The notes under the pieces: model-generated
The model's input: the letters and a program-made list of their open reading frames with translations, nothing else
What the model was told of the DNA's origin: nothing
Databases searched by the model: none
Translations under genes and position numbers: made by a program
In this document: one piece after another, positions 16,042 to 24,410 of the stretch
How the letters are laid out: each line of letters starts with the position of its first letter
How positions within the stretch are numbered: position 1 is the first letter of the stretch
Assembly: GCA_033344915.1 (NCBI GenBank)
Contig: JAWPML010000001.1
Location: forward strand, 968,369-1,032,368
DNA from: Acidimicrobiales bacterium
GTDB lineage: Bacteria > Actinomycetota > Acidimicrobiia > Acidimicrobiales > Aldehydirespiratoraceae
Direction: 5' to 3'
DNA length: 64,000 bases

Positions 16042-17751
16042 TCAGTCGGCGCCCGGTTCGCGGCGGGTACGGCGTCGTTCGCTCTGCTGGGGGAGTTCCT
16101 CGAGCGGGGGCAGCCCCTTGCGCCGGCGCTTCTCCTCGTACTGCATCTCGTCGGCGGCCCGGAGGAGATCGCCGGGGGTCGCCATGTCGGCGGTGGCGAG
16201 CGCGATCCCGCACGACAACGATCGGTTGTGGCCGGTGCGGGCGAACAACTTGAGCGCGAGGTCCGTGATCGGCTGTGCACTCAGCATCCCGCCGCCGTCG
16301 AGGATCACGCAGAACTCGTCGCCACCGATGCGACACACGCTGGAGTTCTCGACCGTGGACGCGGCTTCCGACAGTGACCGCGCCGCGTCCACGAGGAGGG
16401 AGTCGCCGGCCGCGTGACCGTCGGTGTCGTTCACGACCTTGAGCCCGTCCACGTCGCACATGATGACCGCGACGTCCTGGCGGTCGACGGGCGGACGGGC
16501 GAAGACGTCGCGTAGACGCTCCTCGAGGACGCGCCGGTTGCCCAACCCCGTCAACGGATCCCGCAGGGCGAGCTCCTCGAACTCCGCGATCCGTTCGGCC
16601 TGGGTGACCGCCGCGGCGATGTGGGTGGCGACGAGTCGCAGGGTGGCGAGGTCGTCGTGGTCGAGGATGCCGCCACCGGCGGGGGTGCTCGCGATCACGA
16701 TTCCCCAGATGGTCTCGCCGATCACGATCGGCCAGGCGGCCTCGGAGCGGAGCCCGCGCTGGTAGAGCGAGACCACGCCGGGATCGTCGGCGCGGCCGTC
16801 GTCCGTCGCCCGCACGTAGCCCTGCCCCTCGAAGATCGATTCGAGTCCCGGCAGCTCGTCGGCCCCGCGCCGCTCCTCGGCCGGGAAGCGCTCCTTGCCG
16901 TTCAGATCCCCGACGTTGAGCAGGGTCTCGTATTCGCCGGCCTCGTGGTCGAGTCGACCGATCGTCACGCCGCTCGCCTGGAGGGCACGTCGGGCCTGCT
17001 CGGCGATCACCAGGAGGACGTCGGGCATCGAGTCGGCGGCCCGGACCGCGGCGCCGATCGACACGAGGGCTTCGACCGGCGAGTCGCGCTCCGGCGGAAC
17101 GAACCGCTCGAGGCTGTCGAGCACCTCGTCGAGCTCGATGTCGCTCTTGAGTCCCTCGCCCGACATGAGTTCGATGTTGGCGGCGGCGCCGAGATCCGGG
17201 TCGAGCGCGGTACCGAGCAGCTCGTCGACCCGACGCTGGCGCGCCGTCCAGTTCGGCGCCGCGCCCGGGTGCGGGTTGCCGACGAGGGTGGCCGCCAGCG
17301 CGAGGAGGCGGGCGGCGAGCGGGATGTCCGGGCCCCGCATGCCGTGGGGGCCGCCGCTGCCGTCCCAGCGTTCGTACTGGTGTCGGACGGTGCGGGCCGT
17401 GCCGCCGAGGCCCGGCAGACGGGTGAGGACGCTGGCCGACAGCACCGCGGACGCCGGGTCGGGAACGATGTCGACGGTGCCCACGGGGCGGACGTGGGTG
17501 AGCACGATGGAGATCTCGGCGACGAGAGCCCCGGTGACGGCGTCGACCCGGTCGGCGATGGGGCTGCCGGCCGCGACCGCGAGCCGGTCGACGAGGTAGG
17601 CGCGCAACGCGGCGCGGCGGGCGGCGGGCGGATCGAACACCTCGAGGGCGCGGCACAGCGAGGTGACCGCGGCCCGAGCCGGGCGGCTGAGCGGGCGCGA
17701 GCTCGCGTCGGAGGAGCGCTCGGTGGCGTCGGTGAACGACGGCTGCTCCAT
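16042..17751 (-). CDS. GAF-GGDEF diguanylate cyclase with a degenerate HD-GYP-like segment
   Basis: The 569-residue protein has three parts. Residues about 90-160 contain HQYERWDGSGGPHG (124-137) and GPDIPLAARLL, which look like the second half of an HD-GYP phosphodiesterase, but the metal-binding HD signature is not evident before it. A GAF-like sensor follows (about 230-390). The GGDEF domain has an intact RIGGDEF (476-480), LTGLGNRR and CDVDGLKVVND, so it should make cyclic di-GMP. No signal peptide or membrane helix is seen. ATG 17751 was chosen; ATG 17790 is in frame upstream. Confidence 0.88.
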   Translation of the reverse strand: MEQPSFTDATERSSDASSRPLSRPARAAVTSLCRALEVFDPPAARRAALRAYLVDRLAVAAGSPIADRVDAVTGALVAEISIVLTHVRPVGTVDIVPDPASAVLSASVLTRLPGLGGTARTVRHQYERWDGSGGPHGMRGPDIPLAARLLALAATLVGNPHPGAAPNWTARQRRVDELLGTALDPDLGAAANIELMSGEGLKSDIELDEVLDSLERFVPPERDSPVEALVSIGAAVRAADSMPDVLLVIAEQARRALQASGVTIGRLDHEAGEYETLLNVGDLNGKERFPAEERRGADELPGLESIFEGQGYVRATDDGRADDPGVVSLYQRGLRSEAAWPIVIGETIWGIVIASTPAGGGILDHDDLATLRLVATHIAAAVTQAERIAEFEELALRDPLTGLGNRRVLEERLRDVFARPPVDRQDVAVIMCDVDGLKVVNDTDGHAAGDSLLVDAARSLSEAASTVENSSVCRIGGDEFCVILDGGGMLSAQPITDLALKLFARTGHNRSLSCGIALATADMATPGDLLRAADEMQYEEKRRRKGLPPLEELPQQSERRRTRREPGAD

Positions 17752-17900
17752 GTCTGCTCGCTTCGCCCCTTCCTTGCCCGCAGTCCTCATCGATCGGCCC
17801 GCAGCGGTTGCTCCCTGTTGTAGCAGAGGACCATGCCACCACGGTGCGTCCGACCGACAACCACTATACGTGGCATCTCGGAGGCGTGGGAACCCTGTCG

Positions 17901-18470
17901 CTACGCAGCGTCGGCGTCGGTTGCGGCCAACGCCGCGATCCGCTCCCGCAGGCCGGACTCGCCGAGGGCTGCGGTGATCTCCACGCTCCCGTCGTCGTCG
18001 ATGAACGCGAAGCGGGGCTGGGTGCGGATCTCGTAACGGGCCCACACGTCGTTGCCGAGATCCTGGACGTGGGGGAACCCGCCGACGCCGGTGGTGGAGA
18101 TGAACTCCTCCATGTGGGGTACGGAATCGCTGGCGCCGGCGACGCCGATGATGTCCACCTGTCCGGCGAACTCCTGCTGCACCGATGCGACCGCACCGGC
18201 TTCACGACGACAGGTCGTTCACCAGGGGGCCCAGAACCACAGGACCAGGTCCTGCCCCTCGTAGTCGCCGGCGTCGAAGGTGCCGCCGCCGATGAGCTCG
18301 GCCTGGAAGTCGTGGGGCCACGCGTCCGGGCTCGCGCTCGCGTCCTGGCTCTCGCTCCCGGATGCGGCACCGTCGGTGTCTCCACCGCCACAGGCGGCCG
18401 CGAGGACGGCAGCGCCGACAACGCCGACGATGGCGACGACCAGGCGGCGGAAGCGACGAGATTGCGGCAC
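17901..18470 (-). CDS. Thioredoxin-like (TlpA/ResA-type) lipoprotein with in-frame UGA, candidate selenoprotein
   Basis: The frame continues on both sides of a TGA at 18221-18219. The product would be 189 residues: a lipoprotein signal ending VLAAAC (Cys27), a thioredoxin-like domain and WFWAPW-U-TTCRREA, with the UGA (residue 84) exactly where the first cysteine of CxxC belongs. The downstream part keeps thioredoxin features (FPHVQDL, TQPRFAFIDDDG, including the cis-Pro region). A hairpin with a GGUC loop lies about 26 bases after the UGA, as in bacterial SECIS elements. It would act as an extracytoplasmic thiol oxidoreductase. GTG 18470 follows a TAAGCT -10 box by eight bases; ATG 18500 is an alternative. 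A nonsense mutation is the rival explanation. No sel gene is in this window. Confidence 0.75.
18182..18199 (-). promoter_or_regulatory. SECIS-like hairpin after the in-frame UGA
   Basis: The RNA CCGGUGC-GGUC-GCAUCGG forms a seven-pair stem (one G-U) with a GGUC loop. A lower CCUG/CAGG helix can form outside it. The loop starts about 26 bases after the UGA, within the usual range for bacterial SECIS elements. The GGU loop resembles that of E. coli fdhF. Confidence 0.65.
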
Positions 18471-18478
18471 GGGGGTCA

Positions 18479-18484
18479 AGCTTA
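18479..18484 (-). promoter_or_regulatory. TAAGCT -10 box of the candidate selenoprotein gene
   Basis: TAAGCT ends eight bases before GTG 18470. It fits the leaderless pattern of the window and favours GTG 18470 over ATG 18500 as the start. Confidence 0.5.
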
Positions 18485-18538
18485 CGCATCGGGGCCCCAT
18501 ACTGGAGTCGCCCCGTCGACGAGACCCGGAACACTGCC

Positions 18539-18631
18539 ATGAGCACCCGCAAGCTGATCATCACTGCGCTCCTCACCGGCTTGCTCATCCTCGTCGCCGG
18601 GGCCGTCCAGCTCGTGATGATCATGCGATGA
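18539..18631 (+). CDS. Small single-pass membrane peptide
   Basis: The frame gives 30 residues starting MSTRKLIITALLTGLLILVA, which is nearly all one transmembrane helix after a short basic start. It lies between the divergent selenoprotein candidate and lpdA, 37 bases before the lpdA start. No clear ribosome site is visible. I cannot name it; its reality rests on its hydrophobic composition and position. Confidence 0.45.
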   Translation: MSTRKLIITALLTGLLILVAGAVQLVMIMR

Positions 18632-18653
18632 TGTCGCCCAGCGAGCTCACCTC

Positions 18654-18660
18654 AGGAGGT
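18654..18660 (+). promoter_or_regulatory. Shine-Dalgarno AGGAGGT deciding an ATC start of lpdA
   Basis: A full AGGAGGT ends seven bases before ATC 18668. The nearest canonical start in frame, GTG 18686, is 25 bases away, too far for this site. Confidence 0.6.
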
Positions 18661-18667
18661 TGGTCCC

Positions 18668-20074
18668 ATCGACGCACAACATGACGTGATCGTGATCGGT
18701 GGTGGCCCGGGTGGCTACGCCGCGGCCCTCTACGGCGCCGGCATCGGCCTCGACGTCGGCCTCATCGAGAAGTCGAAGGTCGGCGGCACGTGTCTCCATG
18801 TCGGCTGCATCCCGGCGAAGGAGCTGCTCGAGACCGCCCACGTCTTCCGCACGGTGCGTGACGCGGCGGACTTCGGCGTGAACGCATCGGCGCCGACCGT
18901 CGACTGGTCGGTCACGATGGACCGCAAGCAGACGATCGTCGATCAGCTGGCCGGTGGGGTCACCAGCCTGCTCAAGGGACGCAAGGTCACCATCTACGAC
19001 GGCGCCGGTTCCCTCGGCGCGTCGCACGAGGTCCGGGTGACCGGCGGCGAGAGCGGAGACCAGACCCTGACCGCGCCGGCCGTCATCCTCGCGACCGGTT
19101 CGCTTCCGCGGACGATCCCGGGCTTCGAGGTGGACGGTCGGTTCGTGCTGACCTCCGACGAGGTGCTCTCGATCGACGAACTGCCGGCGCGGGCCGCCGT
19201 GATCGGTGGCGGCGCCATCGGCTGCGAGTTCGCGTCGATGATGGGCGATCTCGGCGTGGACGTCACGATCCTCGAGGCGATGCCGCAGATCCTCACCGGC
19301 TGCGACGCCGACGCCACGAAGGTCGTGGAGCGGTCGTTCAAGAAGCGGGGCATCACCGTTCGCACCGGCGTGATGGTGTCGGGCCACACGCCCGACCCGT
19401 CCGGTACCCACACGACGGTCGCCTTCGGCGAGGGCGAGTCCGTCGATGTCGAAACGATCGTCATGTCCGTCGGACGCCGCCCCTTCGCCGACCTGCTCGG
19501 GCTCGACGGCACCGGCGTGGCCGTCGACGAGCGCGGGTTCGTGGAGGTCGACGACCGGTGTCGCACCGGGGAACCGGGGGTCTGGGCCGTCGGTGACCTG
19601 ATCAACACCCCGCAGCTCGCCCACGTCGCGTTCGCCGAGGGGATGCTGGCCATCCGTGACATCCTCGGCGAGGCACCGGCTCCGTTGGACCACCACGGCA
19701 CCCCCTGGTGCATCTACTGCCACCCGGAGGTCGCCTTCGCCGGTCACACCGAGGAGTCGGCGCGGGCCGCCGGGTTCGACGTGGTCACCTCCTCGCACCG
19801 GTTCATCGGCAACGGCCGGGCCAAGATCGTCGGCGACACGGACGGCATCGTGAAAGTGATCGCGGAGAAGCGGTCCGACGGCACCGCCGGGCGGATCCTC
19901 GGCGTCCACATGGTGGGGCCCTGGGTCACCGAGCAACTCGGGCAGGGCTATCTCGCCGTCAACTGGGAGGCGACGGTGGACGACGTCGCCGCCTTCATCC
20001 AGCCCCACCCGACCATGTCGGAGCTCTTCGGGGAGACGGTCCTGTCGCTGACCGGACGTTCACTCCACGGATGA
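18668..20074 (+). CDS. lpdA: Dihydrolipoyl dehydrogenase (E3)
   Basis: The 468-residue flavoprotein reoxidises dihydrolipoamide in 2-oxoacid dehydrogenase complexes, reducing NAD. The FAD-binding GGGPGG (11-16) sits in HDVIVIGGGPGGYAA. The redox disulfide is Cys42/Cys47 in GGTCLHVGCIPAKELL. GGGAIGCEFASMMGDLG binds NAD, and HPTMSE near the C-terminus holds the catalytic His-Glu pair. The best start is ATC 18668: it follows AGGAGGT at proper spacing and keeps the whole first beta strand (DAQHDVIVIGG). GTG 18686 would cut that strand. E2 and lipBA follow. Confidence 0.95.
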   Translation: MDAQHDVIVIGGGPGGYAAALYGAGIGLDVGLIEKSKVGGTCLHVGCIPAKELLETAHVFRTVRDAADFGVNASAPTVDWSVTMDRKQTIVDQLAGGVTSLLKGRKVTIYDGAGSLGASHEVRVTGGESGDQTLTAPAVILATGSLPRTIPGFEVDGRFVLTSDEVLSIDELPARAAVIGGGAIGCEFASMMGDLGVDVTILEAMPQILTGCDADATKVVERSFKKRGITVRTGVMVSGHTPDPSGTHTTVAFGEGESVDVETIVMSVGRRPFADLLGLDGTGVAVDERGFVEVDDRCRTGEPGVWAVGDLINTPQLAHVAFAEGMLAIRDILGEAPAPLDHHGTPWCIYCHPEVAFAGHTEESARAAGFDVVTSSHRFIGNGRAKIVGDTDGIVKVIAEKRSDGTAGRILGVHMVGPWVTEQLGQGYLAVNWEATVDDVAAFIQPHPTMSELFGETVLSLTGRSLHG

Positions 20075-20087
20075 GGTCCGGGCGCTC

Positions 20088-20093
20088 TACCCT
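20088..20093 (+). promoter_or_regulatory. TACCCT -10 box before the E2 leader ORF
   Basis: TACCCT lies seven bases before ATG 20101, so transcripts starting here would begin at that ATG rather than at the E2 start. Confidence 0.5.
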
Positions 20094-20100
20094 ACGAATC

Positions 20101-20166
20101 ATGCTCATCGCGTCCGAACCCGCCGCGTCGCGACGCTCGAGAGAGAGGAACAAATGGCTGACGTGA
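20101..20166 (+). CDS. Possible leaderless leader ORF overlapping the E2 start
   Basis: The 21-codon frame starts MLIASEPAASRR and stops at TGA 20164-20166, 13 bases inside the E2 gene. Its ATG is seven bases after a TACCCT -10 box. Translation through it would bring ribosomes over the E2 ribosome site (GAGAGAGG). The peptide has no obvious attenuation codons; four arginines cluster near its middle. Whether it is translated is unknown. Confidence 0.35.
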   Translation: MLIASEPAASRRSRERNKWLT

Positions 20167-21572
20167 CGATGCCCCAGCTGGGCGAGACGGTCACCGAGGG
20201 AACGATCACCCGCTGGTTCAAGCAGGTCGGGGATGAGGTCGCACTCGACGAGATCCTGTTCGAGATCTCGACCGACAAGGTCGACAGCGAGGTGCCGTCT
20301 CCCGCCGCGGGCACGCTCACGGAGATCCTCGCCGTCGAGGGTGACCTGGTCGAGGTCGGCCAGGTACTCGCCCGCATCGGCGACGCCGATGCTGCGCCGG
20401 CCGCTCCCGCCGCGCCCGAACCAGCGGCCGCGGCGCCTCCGGCCGCCGCCGCGCCGCCGCCACCCCCGCCGCCCCCGCCGCCACCCGCCCCCGAACCGGC
20501 ACCGGCCCCGGCCCCCGCGCCCGCCCCCGAGCCCGCGGCTGCTCCCGAGGCGGCTCCGGTCGCGTCCGCCGAACCCGGGCTGGTGCTCTCGCCCGTCGTC
20601 CGGCGCCTGATCAACGATCACGGGCTCGACCCCGCGGCGATCACCGGCACCGGGATCGGCGGCCGGATCACCCGAGCCGATGTCGAACAGGTCATACGGG
20701 ACGGCTCGTCCGAGGCCCCCGCCGCGCCGGCTGCGCCCGCCGCGTCGCCGCCCCAACCGGACCCGCAAGCTGAACCCGAGCCGGCCCCCGCCGCGAGCAA
20801 CGAGCCCGCCCCGGCACCGCCGGCCGAGACCGCGGCGCCGGTGCCCGCGGTGGCCGCGCGCGACGAGGTCGTGCCGCTGAACAACATTCGCACCCGCACC
20901 GCCGAGCACATGGTCATGTCGAAGCAGACATCGCCCCACGTGCTCACCGCCATGGAGGTGGACTACGAGCGGGTCGAGCACGTCCGTCGGGCCGTCAAGG
21001 CCGGCTGGAAGGCCGAGGAGGGGTTCAGCCTCACCTATCTGCCGTTCATTGCCCGTGCCGTGATCGACGCCCTGCGGGAGTATCCGCACCTCAACGCGAG
21101 CTTCGGCGGAGACCATCTGGTCGTGCACGACGACGTCAACCTCGCGATCGCGGTCGACATCGACTTCGAGGGCCTGCTCGCCCCCGTCATCAAGAGCGCC
21201 GACGGCAAACGCCTGCGCCAGATCGCCCGCGACATCGTCGATGTCGCGTCCCGCACCCGCACGAAGCAGCTGCGCCCGGACGATCTCTCCGGCGGCACCT
21301 TCACGCTGACCAACGCCGGCCAGTACGGCACGATGATGCAGTTCCCGATCATCAACCAGCCGCAGGTCGCGATCCTCTCGACCGACGGCGTGCAGCGCAA
21401 GCCGGTCGTCGTCACCGACGAGTACGGCAACGAGTCGATCGCGATCCACTCGGTCGGCGTGCTGGCGATGGCCTGGGATCACCGGGCGTTCGACGGCGCC
21501 TACGCGGCGGCCTTCATGCATCGCGTGAAGGAGATCATCGAGACGCGTGACTGGGAGGCGGAGGTCCGCTGA
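20154..21572 (+). CDS. Dihydrolipoamide acyltransferase (E2) of a 2-oxoacid dehydrogenase complex
   Basis: The 472-residue protein has one lipoyl domain (1-80) with lipoyl-lysine Lys42 in STDKVDSEV, a long Ala/Pro linker with a run of eleven prolines, a peripheral subunit-binding domain (about 143-180; LSPVVRRLINDHGLDP), a second linker and a catalytic domain with His443 and Asp447 in DHRAFDG. It transfers acyl groups to CoA. Whether the complex is pyruvate, 2-oxoglutarate or branched-chain type cannot be decided because E1 is not here. The start has GAGAGAGGAACAA in front. It lies between lpdA and lipBA. Confidence 0.95.
   Translation: MADVTMPQLGETVTEGTITRWFKQVGDEVALDEILFEISTDKVDSEVPSPAAGTLTEILAVEGDLVEVGQVLARIGDADAAPAAPAAPEPAAAAPPAAAAPPPPPPPPPPPAPEPAPAPAPAPAPEPAAAPEAAPVASAEPGLVLSPVVRRLINDHGLDPAAITGTGIGGRITRADVEQVIRDGSSEAPAAPAAPAASPPQPDPQAEPEPAPAASNEPAPAPPAETAAPVPAVAARDEVVPLNNIRTRTAEHMVMSKQTSPHVLTAMEVDYERVEHVRRAVKAGWKAEEGFSLTYLPFIARAVIDALREYPHLNASFGGDHLVVHDDVNLAIAVDIDFEGLLAPVIKSADGKRLRQIARDIVDVASRTRTKQLRPDDLSGGTFTLTNAGQYGTMMQFPIINQPQVAILSTDGVQRKPVVVTDEYGNESIAIHSVGVLAMAWDHRAFDGAYAAAFMHRVKEIIETRDWEAEVR
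20395..20560 (+). repeat. Low-complexity Pro/Ala codon tract in the E2 linker
   Basis: Runs of CCG, CCC, CCA and GCC codons encode the flexible linker, including eleven consecutive prolines (about 20456-20488). It is a compositional repeat within the gene, not a mobile element. Confidence 0.9.
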
Positions 21573-21583
21573 CCGCCGCCGCC

Positions 21584-23275
21584 GTGGCCGAGCGGACCCT
21601 GCGGGTCCGGTGGCTCGGACGGGTCGCGTATCGAGATGCGCTGGCCCTGCAACGCGCCCTGTTCGCGGGTGACGGGGATCACCTGCTCCTGCTGGAGCAC
21701 CCCCACACGATCACCACGAGCAAGCGCACCCCCGATGCCCATCTCCTGCTCGATCGTGACGAGATCGCGGCGCTCGGCGGCGATGTCGTGGCGACCGATC
21801 GTGGCGGCGACATCACGTACCACGGGCCGGGCCAGCTCGTCGGGTACCCGATCATCGACCTGCCGGGCCGACGCGGGGGCGGCATGGCCGACACCGCCGC
21901 CTACGTCGACGGGCTCGAACAGGTCCTGATCGACGTCCTCGCGGATCTCGGTCTCGCCACGGGCCGCCTGCCCCGGTGTACGGGTGTGTGGGTCGACGTC
22001 GACGGCCTGCGGCCGCGCAAGATCGCGGCCATCGGCGTGCGCATCGCCCGGGCCCGCACGATGCACGGCTTCGCCCTCAACGTCGACCCCGATCTGGCGT
22101 GGTTCGATCGCATCGTGCCCTGCGGGATCACGGACAAGGGGGTCACCTCGCTGGCCCGCGAGGGCATCGAGATCGACCCGGCCGAACTCGAGCACCGGAT
22201 CGTCGCGGCGTTCGCGGCGCGGTTCACGCCGGACGCCGCCATCGACCGGGCGGGCGTCGCCCACCGCGTCGCCCCAGCCGACCTCGCGCCGTTCACCCGC
22301 GGGGAGGGAGCAGGCACGCCGGTCGGTCGTGACGGCGTCGGATTCGGCGCGGAGGCCGACGGCACCTCCCCCCGGCTGATTGCCCGGCTCGACGATGCCG
22401 GTGCCACCTCCCATTCGCCGGTGCGGCTCCGGGCCCGCAAGCCGGAGTGGATGCGGGTGCCGCTCGACACCGGCCCCGAGTACCGACGCATCAAGGCGAC
22501 CATGCGGGAGCTCGACCTCGTGACGGTCTGTGAGGAAGCCGGCTGCCCCAACATCTCCGAGTGCTGGAACGACGGCACGGCGACCTTCATGGTGCTCGGC
22601 GAGCGCTGCACCCGGGCCTGCGGGTTCTGTGTGGTCGACACGAGCAAGCCGGCGCCCCCCGATCCCGGTGAGCCCGGCCGCCTCGCCGACGCCGTCGAAC
22701 GCATGGGCCTGCGCCACGCGGTCGTCACCATGGTCGCCCGCGACGACCTCGAGGACGGCGGCGCCACTCACGTGGCCGCCGTCGTCGCCGCCATCCGCGA
22801 CCGGGTGCCGGGCTGCCAGGTCGAGGTGTTGGTGTCCGACGTGAAGGGGGACGACGCCGCGCTGGCCACGCTGTTCGCCGCCGCGCCCGACGTGTTCAAC
22901 CACAACATCGAGACGGTCGCCCGACTCCAGCGGGCGGTGCGCCCGTCGGCCGGTTACGCCCGGAGCCTCTCGGTGCTGGCGCGGGCCAAGGACGCGGGGT
23001 TGACCACGAAGTCGTCGATCATCGTCGGGATGGGGGAGTCGTACGACGAGGTCGTCCAGACGCTCGGCGACCTCGCCGCCGTCGGGGTCGACATCGTCAC
23101 GATCGGCCAGTACCTGCGGCCGACCTCGCACCACCTGCCCGTCGCCCGCTGGTGGGAGCCGGCGGTGTTCGACGAATGGAAGGCGCTCGGTGAGGCGGTG
23201 GGCATCGCCCATGTGGAGTCGTCGCCGCTGACGCGATCCAGCTACCACGCCCGCGACGCGGCGGCCGCGATCTAG
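21584..23275 (+). CDS. LipB-LipA fusion: octanoyltransferase joined to lipoyl synthase
   Basis: One 563-residue frame joins both steps of lipoate assembly. Residues 1-215 are LipB: GGDITYHGPGQLVGYPI, the lysine of RPRKIAAIGVRI, and catalytic Cys180 in IVPCGITDKGVTSL. After a linker of about 60 residues, LipA follows with its auxiliary cluster motif CEEAGCPNISEC (316, 321, 327), radical-SAM CTRACGFC (342, 346, 349) and C-terminal RSSYHA. LipB moves octanoate from ACP to the E2 lysine; LipA inserts two sulfurs. GTG 21584 is the canonical start; an in-frame CTG at 21569 lies four bases after GGAGGT and overlaps the E2 stop. Confidence 0.95.
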   Translation: MAERTLRVRWLGRVAYRDALALQRALFAGDGDHLLLLEHPHTITTSKRTPDAHLLLDRDEIAALGGDVVATDRGGDITYHGPGQLVGYPIIDLPGRRGGGMADTAAYVDGLEQVLIDVLADLGLATGRLPRCTGVWVDVDGLRPRKIAAIGVRIARARTMHGFALNVDPDLAWFDRIVPCGITDKGVTSLAREGIEIDPAELEHRIVAAFAARFTPDAAIDRAGVAHRVAPADLAPFTRGEGAGTPVGRDGVGFGAEADGTSPRLIARLDDAGATSHSPVRLRARKPEWMRVPLDTGPEYRRIKATMRELDLVTVCEEAGCPNISECWNDGTATFMVLGERCTRACGFCVVDTSKPAPPDPGEPGRLADAVERMGLRHAVVTMVARDDLEDGGATHVAAVVAAIRDRVPGCQVEVLVSDVKGDDAALATLFAAAPDVFNHNIETVARLQRAVRPSAGYARSLSVLARAKDAGLTTKSSIIVGMGESYDEVVQTLGDLAAVGVDIVTIGQYLRPTSHHLPVARWWEPAVFDEWKALGEAVGIAHVESSPLTRSSYHARDAAAAI

Positions 23276-23278
23276 CCT
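23273..23278 (+). promoter_or_regulatory. TAGCCT -10 box overlapping the lipBA stop
   Basis: TAGCCT includes the TAG stop of the upstream gene and lies seven bases before ATG 23286, suggesting a leaderless M24 transcript. Confidence 0.45.
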
Positions 23279-23285
23279 CGTCCCC

Positions 23286-24394
23286 ATGTTCGCTGAACGC
23301 CTCGACCGAGCCCGAGCCCGCATGGTCGCCGACGATGTCGACGTCATGTTGCTGTCCGTGGGCGCCGATCTTCCCTACTTCTCCGGGTACGAAGCGATGC
23401 CTCTGGAGCGGATCACCATGCTCGTGGTCCCCGCGACGGCGGCGCGACGCTGGTGGTTCCCGCCCTCGAGGCCCCACGTGTCGTCGAGCGCGACGGCGTG
23501 TTCTCGATCCGCCCGTGGGAGGAGATGCAGGACCCGATCGCGATCATCACGTCGCTGATGGGTTCGGCGTCCACGGCCGCGGTGGGCGACCACATGTGGT
23601 CGGGGTTCCTCGTGGACCTGTTGGCGGCGGCGCCGAACGTGTCGTTCCGACGGGCCAGCACGATCACGAGCCCGATCCGCTCCGTGAAGACCGACGAGGA
23701 GGTCGAGCGGCTGCGGGCCGCGAGCCAGGCCGTCGACCGGATCGCCGCCCGGCTCCAGGGCGGCGAGATCCCCCTGGTGGGCCGGACCGAGGCGTGGGTG
23801 TCGGCCGAGCTCGGTCGGCAGATCGTCGACGAGGGTCACGATCGGGTGAACTTCGCGATCGTGGCGGCGGGTGAGAACGCCGCGTCGCCCCACCACGAAG
23901 CCGGCCCACGCGTCATCCAGGAGGGCGAGGCGGTGCTGTGCGACTTCGGCGGCACCATGATCGGCGACGACGGCATCGGGTACTGCTCCGACATCACCCG
24001 CTGCGTGTGGGTGGGGGAGCGCCCCGAGCGCGAGTTCATCGAGGCCTACGCCGTGCTGCACGAGGCCCAGGCGGCCTCGGTGCGGGCCGCGACGGTGGGC
24101 ACTGCGGCGCAGGACGTCGACCGGGCCGGACGCCAGAGAATCGTGGATGCGGGGTTCGGGAGCTATTTCATCCACCGCACCGGACACGGCATCGGCGTCG
24201 AGGCCCACGAGGATCCCTACATCGTCGAGGGCAACGCCGAGCCCCTGGTGGCCGGCAACGCGTTCTCGATCGAGCCGGGGATCTACATGCCGGGACGCTG
24301 GGGTATGCGCCTCGAGGACATCGTCGTCGCCGCGGACGCGGGTCCCGACTCGCTCAACACGGTGGACCACCATCTGGCGGTCGTGACCGCCTGA
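23286..24394 (+). pseudogene. M24-family metallopeptidase (Xaa-Pro aminopeptidase-like) with a one-base frameshift
   Basis: The N-terminal creatinase-like domain begins MFAERLDRARARMVADDVDV in one frame. The protein continues in another frame from about 23435 (DGGATLVVPALEAPR). Joining CCC at 23430-23432 to GAC at 23435-23437 requires one extra base, so one base is missing near 23433. Downstream, all five metal ligands of M24 enzymes look intact: CDFGG, YCSDITR, TGHGIG, SIEPGIY and RLEDIV. The otherwise undamaged reading frame suggests either a very recent mutation or a sequence error. Confidence 0.8.
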
Positions 24395-24410
24395 CCAGGG
24401 GCCGTCGGCG

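Noticed and set aside
18219-18500. Two separate 93-codon ORFs instead of one thioredoxin-like gene
   Set aside because: Both lie in one frame, split a single thioredoxin domain at its active site, and neither would work alone.
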